Assembly: GCF_007896845.1 (NCBI RefSeq) | Contig: NZ_VOHS01000009.1 | Coordinates: 124,001 to 188,000 of the forward strand | Direction of reading: 5' to 3' | DNA length: 64,000 bases | DNA from: Chitinophaga pinensis | GTDB taxonomy: Bacteria; Bacteroidota; Bacteroidia; Chitinophagales; Chitinophagaceae | In this document: positions 54,801 to 64,000 of the stretch, piece by piece | How positions within the stretch are numbered: the first letter of the stretch is position 1 | Layout: every line of letters begins with the position of its first letter | Program-made: the position numbers and the translations under genes | Notes under the pieces: generated by a model | Databases searched by the model: none | What the model was told of the DNA's origin: nothing | What the model saw: the letters and a program-made list of their open reading frames with translations, nothing else

Positions 54801-57800
54801 TCAATAACATCACTGCTACCACCACTTATTATGTACGTGCTGAAAGCACCGTCGGTGGTTGTGGTAATACAACCTGCGCAAGCGGTACTGTAACTGTTTA
54901 CCAACAGCCAACTACTGCAAATGCGGGTGCTGACCAGACTAAATGTAATACGCCTGCCTTTACGGTGACCGGCAACACGCCGACACTGGGTACAGGCAGA
55001 TGGACACTGGTTCCGGTAACTGGTACTGGTGCTACTATCACTGGTAGCGCAACCACACCAACGACCACTATTAATATTCCTGCTGGTGTTACGGTAAACG
55101 CAGTATGGACCATTACTAATGGTACTTGTATCAGCAGCGATTTCGCTGTTCTCAGAAATGATGTACTGCCTACTTCTAACGCAGGCACCGATCAGTCTAA
55201 ATGTAACACACCTGGATTCAATGTAACGGCTAACACGCCTTCAGTTGGTACAGGTACATGGACACTGACTCCGGTAACAGGTACCGGTGCTACTATCACT
55301 GGTAGCACAACGACACCATCCACTACTATTAATGTTCCTGCCGGTGTAGTTGTAAGAGCTACATGGACAGTAACGAACGGTAGTTGTACAGTGTCTTCAT
55401 TTGTTACACTGACCAACTACGCACAGCCAACTGCTGTTGCTGGTTCAAATCAGTCTAAATGTAACACGCCTACCTTCACTATGGCTGCTACTGCACCAAC
55501 TGTAGGTACAGGTACATGGACACTGACACCGGTAACAGGTACTGGTGCTACCATCACTGGCAGCGCAACCAGTCCGACCACTACCATCAACGTTCCTGCA
55601 GGTGTAGTTGTAACAGCTACATGGACAGTAACTAACGGTAGCTGTACCGCGTCTTCTTCTGTAACACTGACCAACTTCGCACCTCCGACTACTTCTAACG
55701 CAGGTCCGGATCAGGAACAGTGTAACGTTTCAGCCTTTACACTGGCTGGTAACGCACCAACAATCGGAACTGGTGCATGGAGCGTAGTATCTTCTGCTCC
55801 TGCAGGTTTCACTTTAACCGCCGCTCAGATGAGCAACCGCACCGCTGCTGTGACTATCCCTGTGGGTACTACAGTAACACTGCGCTGGACCATCACGAAC
55901 GGCCTTTGTACATCTACTGATGATGTTGTCCTGACCAACAGACCACTGCCAACAACTGCTGCTGCGGGTCCTGATCAGGCAAAATGTAACAATACTTCTT
56001 TCACACTGGCCGCTAATACAGCTACAGTAGGTATCGGAGCATGGAGCGTAGTTTCTTCTACACCAACCGGCTTCACTTTCCCTGCTGCAAGCGTAGGTAA
56101 TCCAACAGCTGCTATCACTGTTCCTGTAGGTACAACAGTGACACTGCGCTGGACAATTACTAACGGTACATGTACATCTACCGACGACGTAGTATTAAGA
56201 AATGACGCACCTCCAACTACACCGAACGCTGGTCCTGACCAGTCTAAGTGTAACATCTCTGCTTTCACACTGGCGGCTAACACCATTACAGTAGGAACAG
56301 GCGCATGGAGCGTAGTATCTTCTACACCTGCCGGTTTCACTTTCCCTGCCGGTAGCGTGAATAACCCGACTGCAGCGATCACTGTACCTGCCGGTACAAC
56401 TGTGACACTGCGCTGGACTGCTACTAACGGTACCTGTTCTGCAACAGACGATGTAGTGTTGACAAACTTTGCAACACCAACTACTTCTAATGCAGGTCCG
56501 GACCAATCAAACTGTAACAACCCTGCCTTTACGCTGGCTGCTAATGCACCAACTATCGGCACAGGTGCATGGAGCGTAGTATCTTCTACACCTGCCGGTT
56601 TCACTTTCCCTGCTGCTCAGGTAAATAACAGAACAGCTGCTATCAGTGTACCTGCCGGTACTACTGTAACACTGCGCTGGACAATTACCAACGGCGTTTG
56701 TACTTCTACAGATGATGTAGTAATTACAAACTTCGCAGCACCAACTGCTGCTAACGCTGGTCCTGACCAGTCTAAATGTAATACGCCTTCCTTCACAATG
56801 GCAGCTAATGCTGCTTCTGTAGGTACTGGTACATGGACCCTGACACCAGTGGTTGGTACCGGTGCAACCATTACAGGAAGCGTAAACAGCCCGACCACTA
56901 CCATCAACGTTCCTGCTGGTGTAACTGTAAACGCGGTATGGACCATCACAAATGGTACCTGTACGACCAGCGATATAGTTGTACTCAGAAACGATGTACT
57001 GCCGACTGCAACTGCAGGTCCTAACCAGACAAAATGTAACATTACTACCTTCACCATGGCGGCTAACACCCCTGCGGTAGGTACTGGTACATGGACGCTG
57101 CCTGCTGGTTCTTCAGCAACCATCACTGCTGGTCAGCAGAATAATCCTGCTGCGGTGATCAACGTTCCTGCGGGTGCTTCTGTAGTAGCGACATGGACTG
57201 TAACAAACGGTACCTGTACTGTTTCTTCTACTGTGACGCTGACCAACAACGAGCTGCCAACTGCCAATGCTGGTCCTGCTCAGCAGAAATGTAATACACC
57301 ATCCTTCACTATGGCGGCTAACACGCCGACCGTTGGTGCTGGTGTATGGTCACTCCCTGCTGGTACAACTGCTACCATCACAGGAAGCACAACCAGCCCG
57401 ACCACTACCATCAATGTTCCGGTAGGTACTTCCGTAGTAGCTACATGGACTGTAACAAATGGTAGCTGTACCGTTTCTTCTACTGTGACACTGACCAACT
57501 TCGCGCCTGCAACTACATCTAACGCAGGTCCGGATCAGGAACAGTGTAACGTTTCAGCCTTCACACTGGCTGGTAACGCACCAACTGTAGGTAGCGGTGC
57601 ATGGAGCGTAGTTTCTTCTGCTCCTGCTGGTTTCACTTTAACCGCCGCTCAGATGAGCAACCGTAACGCTGCTGTAACTATCCCTGTGGGTACTACAGTA
57701 ACCCTGCGCTGGACTATCACAAACGGCGTTTGTTCTTCTACTGACGATGTTGTCCTGACTAACAGACCACTGCCAACAACTGCTGCTGCGGGTCCTGATC

Positions 57801-60800
57801 AGGCAAAATGTAACAATACTTCTTTCACACTGGCCGCTAATACAGCTACAGTAGGTATCGGAGCATGGAGCGTAGTTTCTTCTACACCAACCGGCTTCAC
57901 TTTCCCTGCTGCAAGCGTAGGTAATCCAACAGCTGCTATCACTGTTCCTGTAGGTACAACAGTGACACTGCGCTGGACAATTACTAACGGTGTGTGTACT
58001 TCAACCGACGACGTAGTATTAAGAAATGACGCACCTCCAACTACACCGAACGCTGGTCCTGACCAGTCTAAGTGTAACACCTCTGCTTTCACACTGGCGG
58101 CTAACACCATTACAGTAGGAACGGGTGCATGGAGCGTAGTTTCTTCAACTCCGGCCGGATTTACTTTCCCTGCCGGTAGCGTGAACAACCCGACTGCAGC
58201 GATCACTGTACCTGCCGGTACAACTGTGACCCTGCGCTGGACCGCTACTAACGGTACCTGTTCTGCAACAGACGATGTAGTGCTGACTAACTTCGCAGCA
58301 CCGACTCCTGCCAATGCAGGTCCTGACCAGGAAGATTGTAACAACACGTCTACATTCACACTGGCGGCTAATGCAGCTTCTGTGGGTACAGGCGCATGGA
58401 GCGTAGTATCTTCTACTCCTGCAGGATTCACTTTCCCTGCTGCTCAGGTGAACAACCGTACAGCAAGTATCACGATACCTGTAGGTAGCAGAGTAACCCT
58501 GAGATGGACAATCACCAACGGTGTTTGTACCACTTCAGATGATGTAACACTGACCAACTACCAGCAACCAAACCTTGCAAATGCAGGTCTGGATCAGGAA
58601 CAATGTGCCGGTCTTGACTTCGTAACTGCTGCCAATGCGCCGACAGTTACTGGTGCAACCGGTGCGTGGACCGTTATCAGTGGTAATGCAACAATCAGAG
58701 CAGGCGAAGAGAATAACCCTGTAGCGCACATCACTGTGCCGAACGGTGAATCAGCTATCCTGCGCTGGACGCTCACAAACGGTACATGTTCAAACTTTGA
58801 TGATGTTGAACTGACCAACTATCTGACTCCATCTCCGGCTAATGCTGGCGTGGATCAACGTGAATGTAATATCTCTACGTTCTATATGGGTGCTAATGCA
58901 CCGGATGTTCCTGGTGCTACCGGTACCTGGACACTGGCTGCTGGTTCTCCGGGTTCAATCAACGCAGGTGACGACAACAATCCAGCTGCACTGATCAATG
59001 TTCCTGTGGGTACTACAGTAACCGCGATCTGGACGATCACAAATGGTACATGTCCTACTTCAGACACTGTGTTGCTGACTAACGACGTGATGCCAACTGC
59101 TGCGGATGCAGGTCCTGATCAGGAACACTGTAACATCCCTGCCTTCAGAATGGCTGCTAACACAGCTTCTGTTGGTGTAGGTAAATGGAGTCTGACTCCG
59201 GGTACGACTGCTTCCTTCGCGGTAGCTGACAGTACTAATCCTAATGCGGTGATCACCGTTCCTGCGGGCGTAACCGTAACAGCTACATGGACCATTACCA
59301 ATGGTTATTGTGTGACATCTGATGATGTTGTACTGACTAACAGAGTAATGCCTGCTGCTGCTGTTGCCGGTCCTGACCAGCAGAAATGTAATACACCTGC
59401 CTTCACAATGGCTGCTAACGTTGCCAATGTAGGTGTAGGTAAATGGAGTCTGGTACCGGGTACTACTGCTTCTTTCGCAGTAGCTGACAGTACCAATCCT
59501 AATGCTGTAATAAATGTTCCAGTAGGCGTAACAGCACAGGCTGTGTGGATCATCACCAATGGTGTGTGTGAAACAAGAGACACTGTCGCGCTGACTAACT
59601 ACGAAATGCCAACTGCCGCTGCTGCCGGTCCTGACCAGGCACAGTGTAACACGCCTGCCTTTACAATGGCTGCTAACGCTGCTTCTGTAGGTACAGGTAA
59701 ATGGAGCCTCGTACCGGTTACAGGTACAGGTGCTTCCTTCGCAGTAGCTGACAGTACCAGACAGAATGCGGTAATCAACGTACCTGCTGGTGTAACTGTT
59801 GACGCGGTATGGACTATCTCTAACGGTGTCTGCGTAACAAGAGATACTGTAAGACTGACCAACTACGTAATGCCAACAACCGCTGCTGCCGGTCCTGACC
59901 AGGCACAGTGTAATACGCCTGCCTTTACAATGGCTGCTAATACAGCTTCTGTAGGTACAGGTAAATGGAGCCTCGTACCGGTTACAGGTACAGGTGCTTC
60001 CTTCGCGGTAGCTGACAGCACCAGACAGAATGCGGTAATCAACGTACCTGCCGGTGTAACAGTTGACGCGGTATGGACTATCTCTAACGGTGTCTGCGTA
60101 ACAAGAGATACTGTAAGGCTGACCAACTTTGTGGCTCCTGCTGCTGCTAATGCCGGCGCTGATCAGACACATTGTAACACTCCTGCATTCACAATGGCTG
60201 CTACGGCGCCAACTGTAGGTACAGGTAAATGGAGTCTTCCAGCTGGTTCTCTGGCTTCCTTCGCCGTAGCTGACAGCTCTAACCCTAATGCTGTGATCAA
60301 TGTACCTGCGGGTCAGACGGTAACAGCTACATGGACTATCACAAATGGTGTTTGTACCACTTCTGATAATGTGATCCTGACCAACTACGAAATGCCATCT
60401 AATGCGGCTGCTGGTGCAGACCAGGTTCATTGTGACGATCCAACCTTCACAATGTCAGCTAATGTTCCTTCTCCTGCTACAGCGAGAGGTATCTGGACAA
60501 TCGTAAGCGGTACAGCGACAATCACTGATCCAAACAATCCTTCTACTACCGTAAGAGTTCAACCAGGTCAGACAGTAACCCTGCGCTGGACAATTTCTAA
60601 CGGAACATGTACATCCACTCCTGATGACGTGGTGCTGACCAACCAGGCAATGATCCTGGGTAACACCATCACCGCTGATCAGCTGCTTTGTGGAAATGAA
60701 ACACCTGCAATGCTGCAGGGTGCTACCCTGAGCGGTGGTAACGGTACCTTCACTTATCAGTGGCAGGTAAGTACAACCAGCGCAACAGTCGGTTTCGCAA

Positions 60801-63800
60801 ACGTAACCGTAGGTGGTACCAATGCAACATTCACTCCTCCGATGATCACCCGTAATACCTGGTACAGACGTGTGGTAATGTCCGGTGCTTGTACTGGTAA
60901 CATCAGCAACGCAGTAATGCTGACCCTGATGAACATTCCTCCGGTAGTAATATCCGTTCCTGGTCCGCTGACAGTGGATTGCGAACAGGGTACTGACTAC
61001 ACCCAGAAATTCGGTACTCCGGTGTTCAGCCATGCTCCTTATGACAATGAGCCACTGAGCATCACTTACAACGACGTAACAGTAACAGTTGACGCTTGTA
61101 CATTCACGGTAAGACGTACATGGACAGCTACTGACCGTTGTGGTCTGACTACTCAGGCACAACAGACAATCACTGTGGTAGACACGAAAGCACCTGTATT
61201 CACGGGTACTGCTCCTGCCAACATCACTGTAGATTGTGATAAAGTACCTGCAGCGGTTACCCTGCCTGCAAACGACGCTTGTAACGGCGCTATGACGATC
61301 ACTCCGATCGAGGTGAGAATCGACCAGCCAGGTGCTTGTGCAAGCAACTATCAGCTGATCCGTAAATGGGTTGCAGTTGATGCTTGTGGTAACGCGAGCG
61401 ATACGCTGAGACAGATCATCACTGTAAGAGACATGACGCCTCCTGTATTTGACGGTACGGCTCCGACCAATATCACTGTTGATTGTGATAAGGTTCCTGC
61501 CGGTACGCCAATGACAGCGACTGACAACTGTACACCTGGTGTCCTCACTATCAATCCGGTAGATACCCGTAAGAACATCTCCGGCAGCAAGTGTACTGAC
61601 AACTACCAGATCATCCGTACCTGGACAGCTACTGACCTTTGCGGTAACAAAACCGTACTGACGCAGACTATCACTGTTCAGGATACAATCAAGCCTAGAT
61701 TCTCCATGTCAGTACCTCCGGCAGTCACTGTAGATTGCGACAAGGTACCGTCTGTTGAAACTATAACAGCTACAGACAACTGTACTTCAACCGTAGCCGT
61801 AAGAGTTACAGAGAGAAGAGATAACCTGTCTTCTTCCTGTGCAAGCAGCTACAAACTGACACGTACCTGGACAGCTACCGATAACTGTGGTAATACGAAC
61901 GTAATGCAACAGGTGATCACTGTACAGGATACTACAAGGCCGGTGTTCGTTGTAGCACCTCCTGCTGATACAACAGTAAGCTGTGATGCGGTTCCTGCTC
62001 CTCCGACCAATCTGAGAGCAACCGACAATTGCAGCACTGTGAAAATCAGTTACACCCAGACACGTGAAACGATTCAGGGCGCTTGCGCAAGCAACTACCG
62101 TCTGATCCGTATCTGGACTGCAAAAGATGCATGTAACAACACAGCGATCTTCCGTCAGGTGATCACCGTAACGGATACTACAAGACCAACGATCGATCCT
62201 GCTCCGGCAAACGTAACGTTGAATTGTGGTGACGCTATCCCTGCCGCAGCTACACTGTATGCACGTGACAACTGTGACGCTACCTTCCCTAAGAAGGCTA
62301 TCATGATCCAGGATCCGTTTACAGTAGATCTGTGTGCTGGTTATACCATCACAAGAAGATGGACTATCACTGACGCATGTGGTAACACAGCAACTGAACG
62401 TGTACAGACAATCACGGTGAATCCTTGTCCGAAACCGGCCCTGGTTCCATCCCTGCCTGCTAACTGTTCTGACAATACCAAATTTGCAATCCTGCTGGAG
62501 AATAAGGTAAGCAGACCTAAATTCACCCTGACGAGCGTAGTTCCGGCTACTGCGGTTAACACTCCGCTGACACAGAGCAGCAACGTGTTTGACCTGAATG
62601 GTGCCACTCAGGCTACCTTCATCGTAACAGACGGTGTAACTGGCTGCGTATCTGATCCTATCACGTACGATCTGCAATATGTAACCAAACCAACGGTTGA
62701 ACTGGGTAACGATGTAACTATCTGTCAGGGTAGTACAACAACCCTTGATGCCGGTATCGCAAATGATGTTTACGCTATCCGCTGGTCAACTGGTGCTACT
62801 ACCAGAACCATCGATGTAAGCACGGCTGGTACTTATTATGCGACTGTCACTAACGGTATCTGTTCTGCAACAGACTCTGTGAAGGTCATCGTTAATCTGC
62901 CACCACCGATCAATATCCGTGACACTGCTATCTGTCAGGGCGAATCAGTAACACTGAACGCTTATGTAGAAGGTGGCAGCTATGTATGGTCAACTGGTGA
63001 AACCACCGCTTCTATCACTGTAAATGCAACTGGTACTTATGGTGTGGATGTGACTGTAAATGGTTGTTCTAATCACGGTGAAGCAGTTGTTCTCGTAGGT
63101 ACACCGCCAAATATCGTTCTGACCGACGATACCGAACTGTGTCCGAATGAAACAGTAATGCTGAACGTAGAACCTGATGGAGGTTCCGTACTTTGGAATA
63201 CAGGTGAAAACACCAATTCGATCGTAGTATCAAGACCAGGTGATTATACTGTGACTGTAACCCGCGATGGTTGCGTGGTAACTGATAAAGTAACCGTCAC
63301 TTTAAGACCTGACCTGGGTATTGACCTCGGACCAGACAGAGAGTTCTGTAACGGCGGACGTGTAGTGATCGACGCTACTCATCCTGATGCAATCTCTTAC
63401 CTCTGGAATGATGGTGATACGAATCCGGTGAAAGAAATCACTGGCGCCGGTAAATATGTAGTGTCTGTAATGGACAGATTCTGTTCAAGAATTACCATGG
63501 ATAGTGTGAATGTAACTGTGGCAGGTATTCCTGACTTCAATCTGGGCAGAGACACCATGTTATGTATCGGTGAAGATCTGACGCTGAGAGTAAATGCTGG
63601 TGCAGGTAACACTATACGTTGGCAGGATGGTTCAACCGCTGCTACTTATAAAGTGACCACTCCGGGCACTTACACAGTGACGATCTCCAATGATTGTGGA
63701 TCCATGTCTGACCAGATTGTGGTTCGCTATCAGCCTTGTGAAGCTAAACCAGAATTCCCGACCGGCTTTACGCCAAACGGTGATGGACATAACGACATCT

Positions 63801-64000
63801 TCAGACCTGTCGTTCGCGGTCCGATGTATGACTACGACTTACGTATCTACAACCGTTGGGGTGAACTGATCTTCTTAAGTAAAGATCAGAAGACCGGATG
63901 GGATGGCCGATACAAAGGCGCCCTGGTTGAAAACGGAACTTATGTCTGGATGCTGAGCTATAAGAAATCGCTCGGTGGCAACACAAATGTTGTGAAAGGC
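51815..64000 (+). CDS. Giant secreted adhesin-like repeat protein, CHU_C/T9SS type B sorted; open at the right edge
   Basis: A single frame of 4,062 codons runs from the ATG at 51815 to the window end with no stop. Signal peptide MKKILILLYTMMCCVVAMAQ. A carbohydrate-binding-like N-terminal region (about 150-350) contains FFEDFGTMASGQTRRKYP and GGCGNDIAIDDIEFAYC. Cys-containing Ig/PKD-like segments follow to about residue 1,030. About 22 tandem repeats of 84-89 residues (about 54,900-60,640) have a GPDQ-x2-CN opening. Six HYR modules come next (about 60,950-62,430; TVDCDKVP and TWTATDxCGN), then about five Ig-like modules (about 62,690-63,740, LGxDxxxC). It ends in a CHU_C (gliding-associated) domain: TGFTPNGDGHNDIFRP, YNRWGELIF and ENGTYVWMLSY. 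It is likely exported by type IX secretion to the cell surface as an adhesin or gliding protein, and its last ~10-20 residues lie off-window. Confidence 0.93.
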   Translation, partial: MKKILILLYTMMCCVVAMAQTNPPVYVNVPDEVCISTASSTAGQAKYLSINAMIPTSNGYRQTSDQATWTISGPSGTDADYEILYTGNTAATTKAAKLQRTKSLTLQFMQAGTYTVNISIPYTYNNGSVRTYTTSRTIIAHDCTINICGSNEANDKPGFFEDFGTMASGQTRRKYPIDGVVTYDYQGTGELADNYYAISNTTQLKGDWVNNTDHTGNNRGAMLVANSAYLPKRMYQKTVTGLCRGSVYNFSAWLININPIGVFESGCVSKYQYAGVTFQVVNAANPSQILANFPTYNVSMDLSNAKSSWQKYGGSFTVPSNIDSVKVIIMNDMDGGCGNDIAIDDIEFAYCSPSITASIKGKTDNLAEVVCEGAPITLTSNYTPATYFTNPAYQWEMSDDEGLTYVNVPFGTNTAKELVIGPGELKGTRNVPTSYRFRVRIYEVGSNSVTCAAPSEFVRLTILPMPQLYLTKSRVCAGAFVELQASGGFDRFTWRDLPGYVGDTRTIQILGDTTIMVYGYVDYADGHTCVDSNTAFISSVEAPVVEVISTSQNICEGSSVDIKINDVLNNGTNIIKWYQGPNAGGTLTPLPAYDGLTTLSQVQINNSAEGVFTVVVSTPGDICRVQSAPFIVNVTPIPVAEAGPSQFACASMNSSGNFTMAAQLLTGESGVWTIDSIWGPAAPPDTVGVNLKDYANITLPTLRNTRVTLKKGGTSVRFKWTVKSTTNNACASSDTVTLSLLYDPSYSDAGPDTTLCGNNNVFTMRASRPDPTLTGLYAETGTWKLVSGNATIANINQYNTTVTSLVNEQDIVLTWKITNAGNCTPNEDTVILHKTTRPIIRLQPVPVLCNTATTFNLDTISTKGNPNVYSLTTGTPAMPGFTAVTNDTIKAWPLTFNIPANTPAGNYSFNMSYKNSASAGCDSTITFTVGVATPPTAPTSVTVGTPGICVTGSTTLTVVGGNLGTQPNGTPNAVWRWYAGGCGTGTAIGTGATITVNNITATTTYYVRAESTVGGCGNTTCASGTVTVYQQPTTANAGADQTKCNTPAFTVTGNTPTLGTGRWTLVPVTGTGATITGSATTPTTTINIPAGVTVNAVWTITNGTCISSDFAVLRNDVLPTSNAGTDQSKCNTPGFNVTANTPSVGTGTWTLTPVTGTGATITGSTTTPSTTINVPAGVVVRATWTVTNGSCTVSSFVTLTNYAQPTAVAGSNQSKCNTPTFTMAATAPTVGTGTWTLTPVTGTGATITGSATSPTTTINVPAGVVVTATWTVTNGSCTASSSVTLTNFAPPTTSNAGPDQEQCNVSAFTLAGNAPTIGTGAWSVVSSAPAGFTLTAAQMSNRTAAVTIPVGTTVTLRWTITNGLCTSTDDVVLTNRPLPTTAAAGPDQAKCNNTSFTLAANTATVGIGAWSVVSSTPTGFTFPAASVGNPTAAITVPVGTTVTLRWTITNGTCTSTDDVVLRNDAPPTTPNAGPDQSKCNISAFTLAANTITVGTGAWSVVSSTPAGFTFPAGSVNNPTAAITVPAGTTVTLRWTATNGTCSATDDVVLTNFATPTTSNAGPDQSNCNNPAFTLAANAPTIGTGAWSVVSSTPAGFTFPAAQVNNRTAAISVPAGTTVTLRWTITNGVCTSTDDVVITNFAAPTAANAGPDQSKCNTPSFTMAANAASVGTGTWTLTPVVGTGATITGSVNSPTTTINVPAGVTVNAVWTITNGTCTTSDIVVLRNDVLPTATAGPNQTKCNITTFTMAANTPAVGTGTWTLPAGSSATITAGQQNNPAAVINVPAGASVVATWTVTNGTCTVSSTVTLTNNELPTANAGPAQQKCNTPSFTMAANTPTVGAGVWSLPAGTTATITGSTTSPTTTINVPVGTSVVATWTVTNGSCTVSSTVTLTNFAPATTSNAGPDQEQCNVSAFTLAGNAPTVGSGAWSVVSSAPAGFTLTAAQMSNRNAAVTIPVGTTVTLRWTITNGVCSSTDDVVLTNRPLPTTAAAGPDQAKCNNTSFTLAANTATVGIGAWSVVSSTPTGFTFPAASVGNPTAAITVPVGTTVTLRWTITNGVCTSTDDVVLRNDAPPTTPNAGPDQSKCNTSAFTLAANTITVGTGAWSVVSSTPAGFTFPAGSVNNPTAAITVPAGTTVTLRWTATNGTCSATDDVVLTNFAAPTPANAGPDQEDCNNTSTFTLAANAASVGTGAWSVVSSTPAGFTFPAAQVNNRTASITIPVGSRVTLRWTITNGVCTTSDDVTLTNYQQPNLANAGLDQEQCAGLDFVTAANAPTVTGATGAWTVISGNATIRAGEENNPVAHITVPNGESAILRWTLTNGTCSNFDDVELTNYLTPSPANAGVDQRECNISTFYMGANAPDVPGATGTWTLAAGSPGSINAGDDNNPAALINVPVGTTVTAIWTITNGTCPTSDTVLLTNDVMPTAADAGPDQEHCNIPAFRMAANTASVGVGKWSLTPGTTASFAVADSTNPNAVITVPAGVTVTATWTITNGYCVTSDDVVLTNRVMPAAAVAGPDQQKCNTPAFTMAANVANVGVGKWSLVPGTTASFAVADSTNPNAVINVPVGVTAQAVWIITNGVCETRDTVALTNYEMPTAAAAGPDQAQCNTPAFTMAANAASVGTGKWSLVPVTGTGASFAVADSTRQNAVINVPAGVTVDAVWTISNGVCVTRDTVRLTNYVMPTTAAAGPDQAQCNTPAFTMAANTASVGTGKWSLVPVTGTGASFAVADSTRQNAVINVPAGVTVDAVWTISNGVCVTRDTVRLTNFVAPAAANAGADQTHCNTPAFTMAATAPTVGTGKWSLPAGSLASFAVADSSNPNAVINVPAGQTVTATWTITNGVCTTSDNVILTNYEMPSNAAAGADQVHCDDPTFTMSANVPSPATARGIWTIVSGTATITDPNNPSTTVRVQPGQTVTLRWTISNGTCTSTPDDVVLTNQAMILGNTITADQLLCGNETPAMLQGATLSGGNGTFTYQWQVSTTSATVGFANVTVGGTNATFTPPMITRNTWYRRVVMSGACTGNISNAVMLTLMNIPPVVISVPGPLTVDCEQGTDYTQKFGTPVFSHAPYDNEPLSITYNDVTVTVDACTFTVRRTWTATDRCGLTTQAQQTITVVDTKAPVFTGTAPANITVDCDKVPAAVTLPANDACNGAMTITPIEVRIDQPGACASNYQLIRKWVAVDACGNASDTLRQIITVRDMTPPVFDGTAPTNITVDCDKVPAGTPMTATDNCTPGVLTINPVDTRKNISGSKCTDNYQIIRTWTATDLCGNKTVLTQTITVQDTIKPRFSMSVPPAVTVDCDKVPSVETITATDNCTSTVAVRVTERRDNLSSSCASSYKLTRTWTATDNCGNTNVMQQVITVQDTTRPVFVVAPPADTTVSCDAVPAPPTNLRATDNCSTVKISYTQTRETIQGACASNYRLIRIWTAKDACNNTAIFRQVITVTDTTRPTIDPAPANVTLNCGDAIPAAATLYARDNCDATFPKKAIMIQDPFTVDLCAGYTITRRWTITDACGNTATERVQTITVNPCPKPALVPSLPANCSDNTKFAILLENKVSRPKFTLTSVVPATAVNTPLTQSSNVFDLNGATQATFIVTDGVTGCVSDPITYDLQYVTKPTVELGNDVTICQGSTTTLDAGIANDVYAIRWSTGATTRTIDVSTAGTYYATVTNGICSATDSVKVIVNLPPPINIRDTAICQGESVTLNAYVEGGSYVWSTGETTASITVNATGTYGVDVTVNGCSNHGEAVVLVGTPPNIVLTDDTELCPNETVMLNVEPDGGSVLWNTGENTNSIVVSRPGDYTVTVTRDGCVVTDKVTVTLRPDLGIDLGPDREFCNGGRVVIDATHPDAISYLWNDGDTNPVKEITGAGKYVVSVMDRFCSRITMDSVNVTVAGIPDFNLGRDTMLCIGEDLTLRVNAGAGNTIRWQDGSTAATYKVTTPGTYTVTISNDCGSMSDQIVVRYQPCEAKPEFPTGFTPNGDGHNDIFRPVVRGPMYDYDLRIYNRWGELIFLSKDQKTGWDGRYKGALVENGTYVWMLSYKKSLGGNTNVVKG
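54900..60640 (+). repeat. About 22 tandem repeats of ~252-267 bp inside the giant gene
   Basis: Each unit starts near a TSNAGPDQSKCN-like motif, has a conserved WTLTPVTGTGATITGS or AWSVVSSTPAGFTFPA core and ends near GTCTSTDDVVLTN. Two sub-types alternate. Some units are near-identical at DNA level: 55937-56167 equals 57761-57991, and the two units at about 59599-60126 are nearly the same. This points to recent recombination. Confidence 0.9.
60950..62430 (+). repeat. Six HYR-type modules in the giant gene
   Basis: Protein-level repeats of about 75-85 residues begin near TVDCDKVPA-like segments and contain a TWTATDxCGN motif and a final ITVxDTxxP linker. This is the HYR (hyalin repeat) pattern. 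DNA conservation is lower than in the preceding repeat array. Confidence 0.75.

Noticed and set aside
54900..60640. Regularly spaced repeats that could suggest a CRISPR array
   Set aside because: Units are about 250-265 bp, coding, diverged at DNA level and in one long frame. No short palindromic repeats or spacers are present.
53747..63986. Many open frames on the minus strand of the giant repeat gene, one over 450 codons
   Set aside because: They repeat with the same period as the plus-strand repeats and lack signals, families or promoters. They arise from the codon bias of the opposite strand.

Overview
The window is chromosomal DNA of a gliding-type Bacteroidota, most likely Chitinophaga or a close Chitinophagaceae relative. 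The evidence is SusC/SusD pairs, two TonB-dependent receptors, T9SS/CHU_C C-terminal sorting domains, DUF5686, DUF4302 and DUF3347 proteins, and promoters matching the Bacteroidota consensus (TTTG, about 19-20 nt, TAnnTTTG). It is ordinary coding-dense sequence. I saw no prophage, IS element, CRISPR array, tRNA or rRNA.

Layout. 0-7 kb: membrane glycosyltransferase (cut by the left edge), YeiH-type exporter, nucleoside-recognition permease, ychF, an APH-type kinase and a secreted (alpha/alpha)6 glycosidase-like protein. 7-16.4 kb: a TonB receptor, then a czc-type heavy-metal efflux operon (small exported protein, TolC, adaptor, RND pump). 16.7-19.6 kb: methionine/sulfur genes, metX divergent from osmC-metZ. 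19.7-24.6 kb: DUF5686 protein, small membrane proteins and trhO. 24.8-27.7 kb: an operon of response regulator, histidine kinase and a shortened RND-adaptor lipoprotein. 27.9-30 kb: an ABC-F ATPase whose C-terminal domain lies in the -1 frame behind an A9 slippery tract. 30-33.7 kb: DUF3347 lipoprotein, thrS and infC. 33.8-37.2 kb: receiver protein plus a giant two-kinase hybrid sensor. 37.3-44.4 kb: SusC-SusD-zinc metallohydrolase-DUF4302 uptake operon. 44.5-48.3 kb: CDF metal transporter, serine hydrolase and serA. 48.5-51.4 kb: secreted ThuA/CBM6/trefoil protein and rpmI-rplT. 51.8-64 kb: one uninterrupted 4,062-codon frame (still open at the window end) for a giant secreted repeat protein with about 22 tandem ~87-residue repeats, six HYR modules, about five Ig-like modules and a CHU_C sorting domain.

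Themes. Metal handling recurs: the czc operon, the regulator/kinase/mini-adaptor operon, the DUF3347 protein and the Cys-tailed CDF transporter. Translation genes (ychF, thrS, infC, rpmI, rplT, ABC-F, trhO) are scattered among them. rpmI-rplT are 17 kb from infC and on the opposite strand, an arrangement that one inversion would restore to the usual infC-rpmI-rplT order. The most interesting points are the ABC-F frameshift site, the adaptor lacking its hairpin and lipoyl domains, the structured leader before infC, the 75-nt perfect palindrome near rplT, and the recombining repeat gene at the right end.
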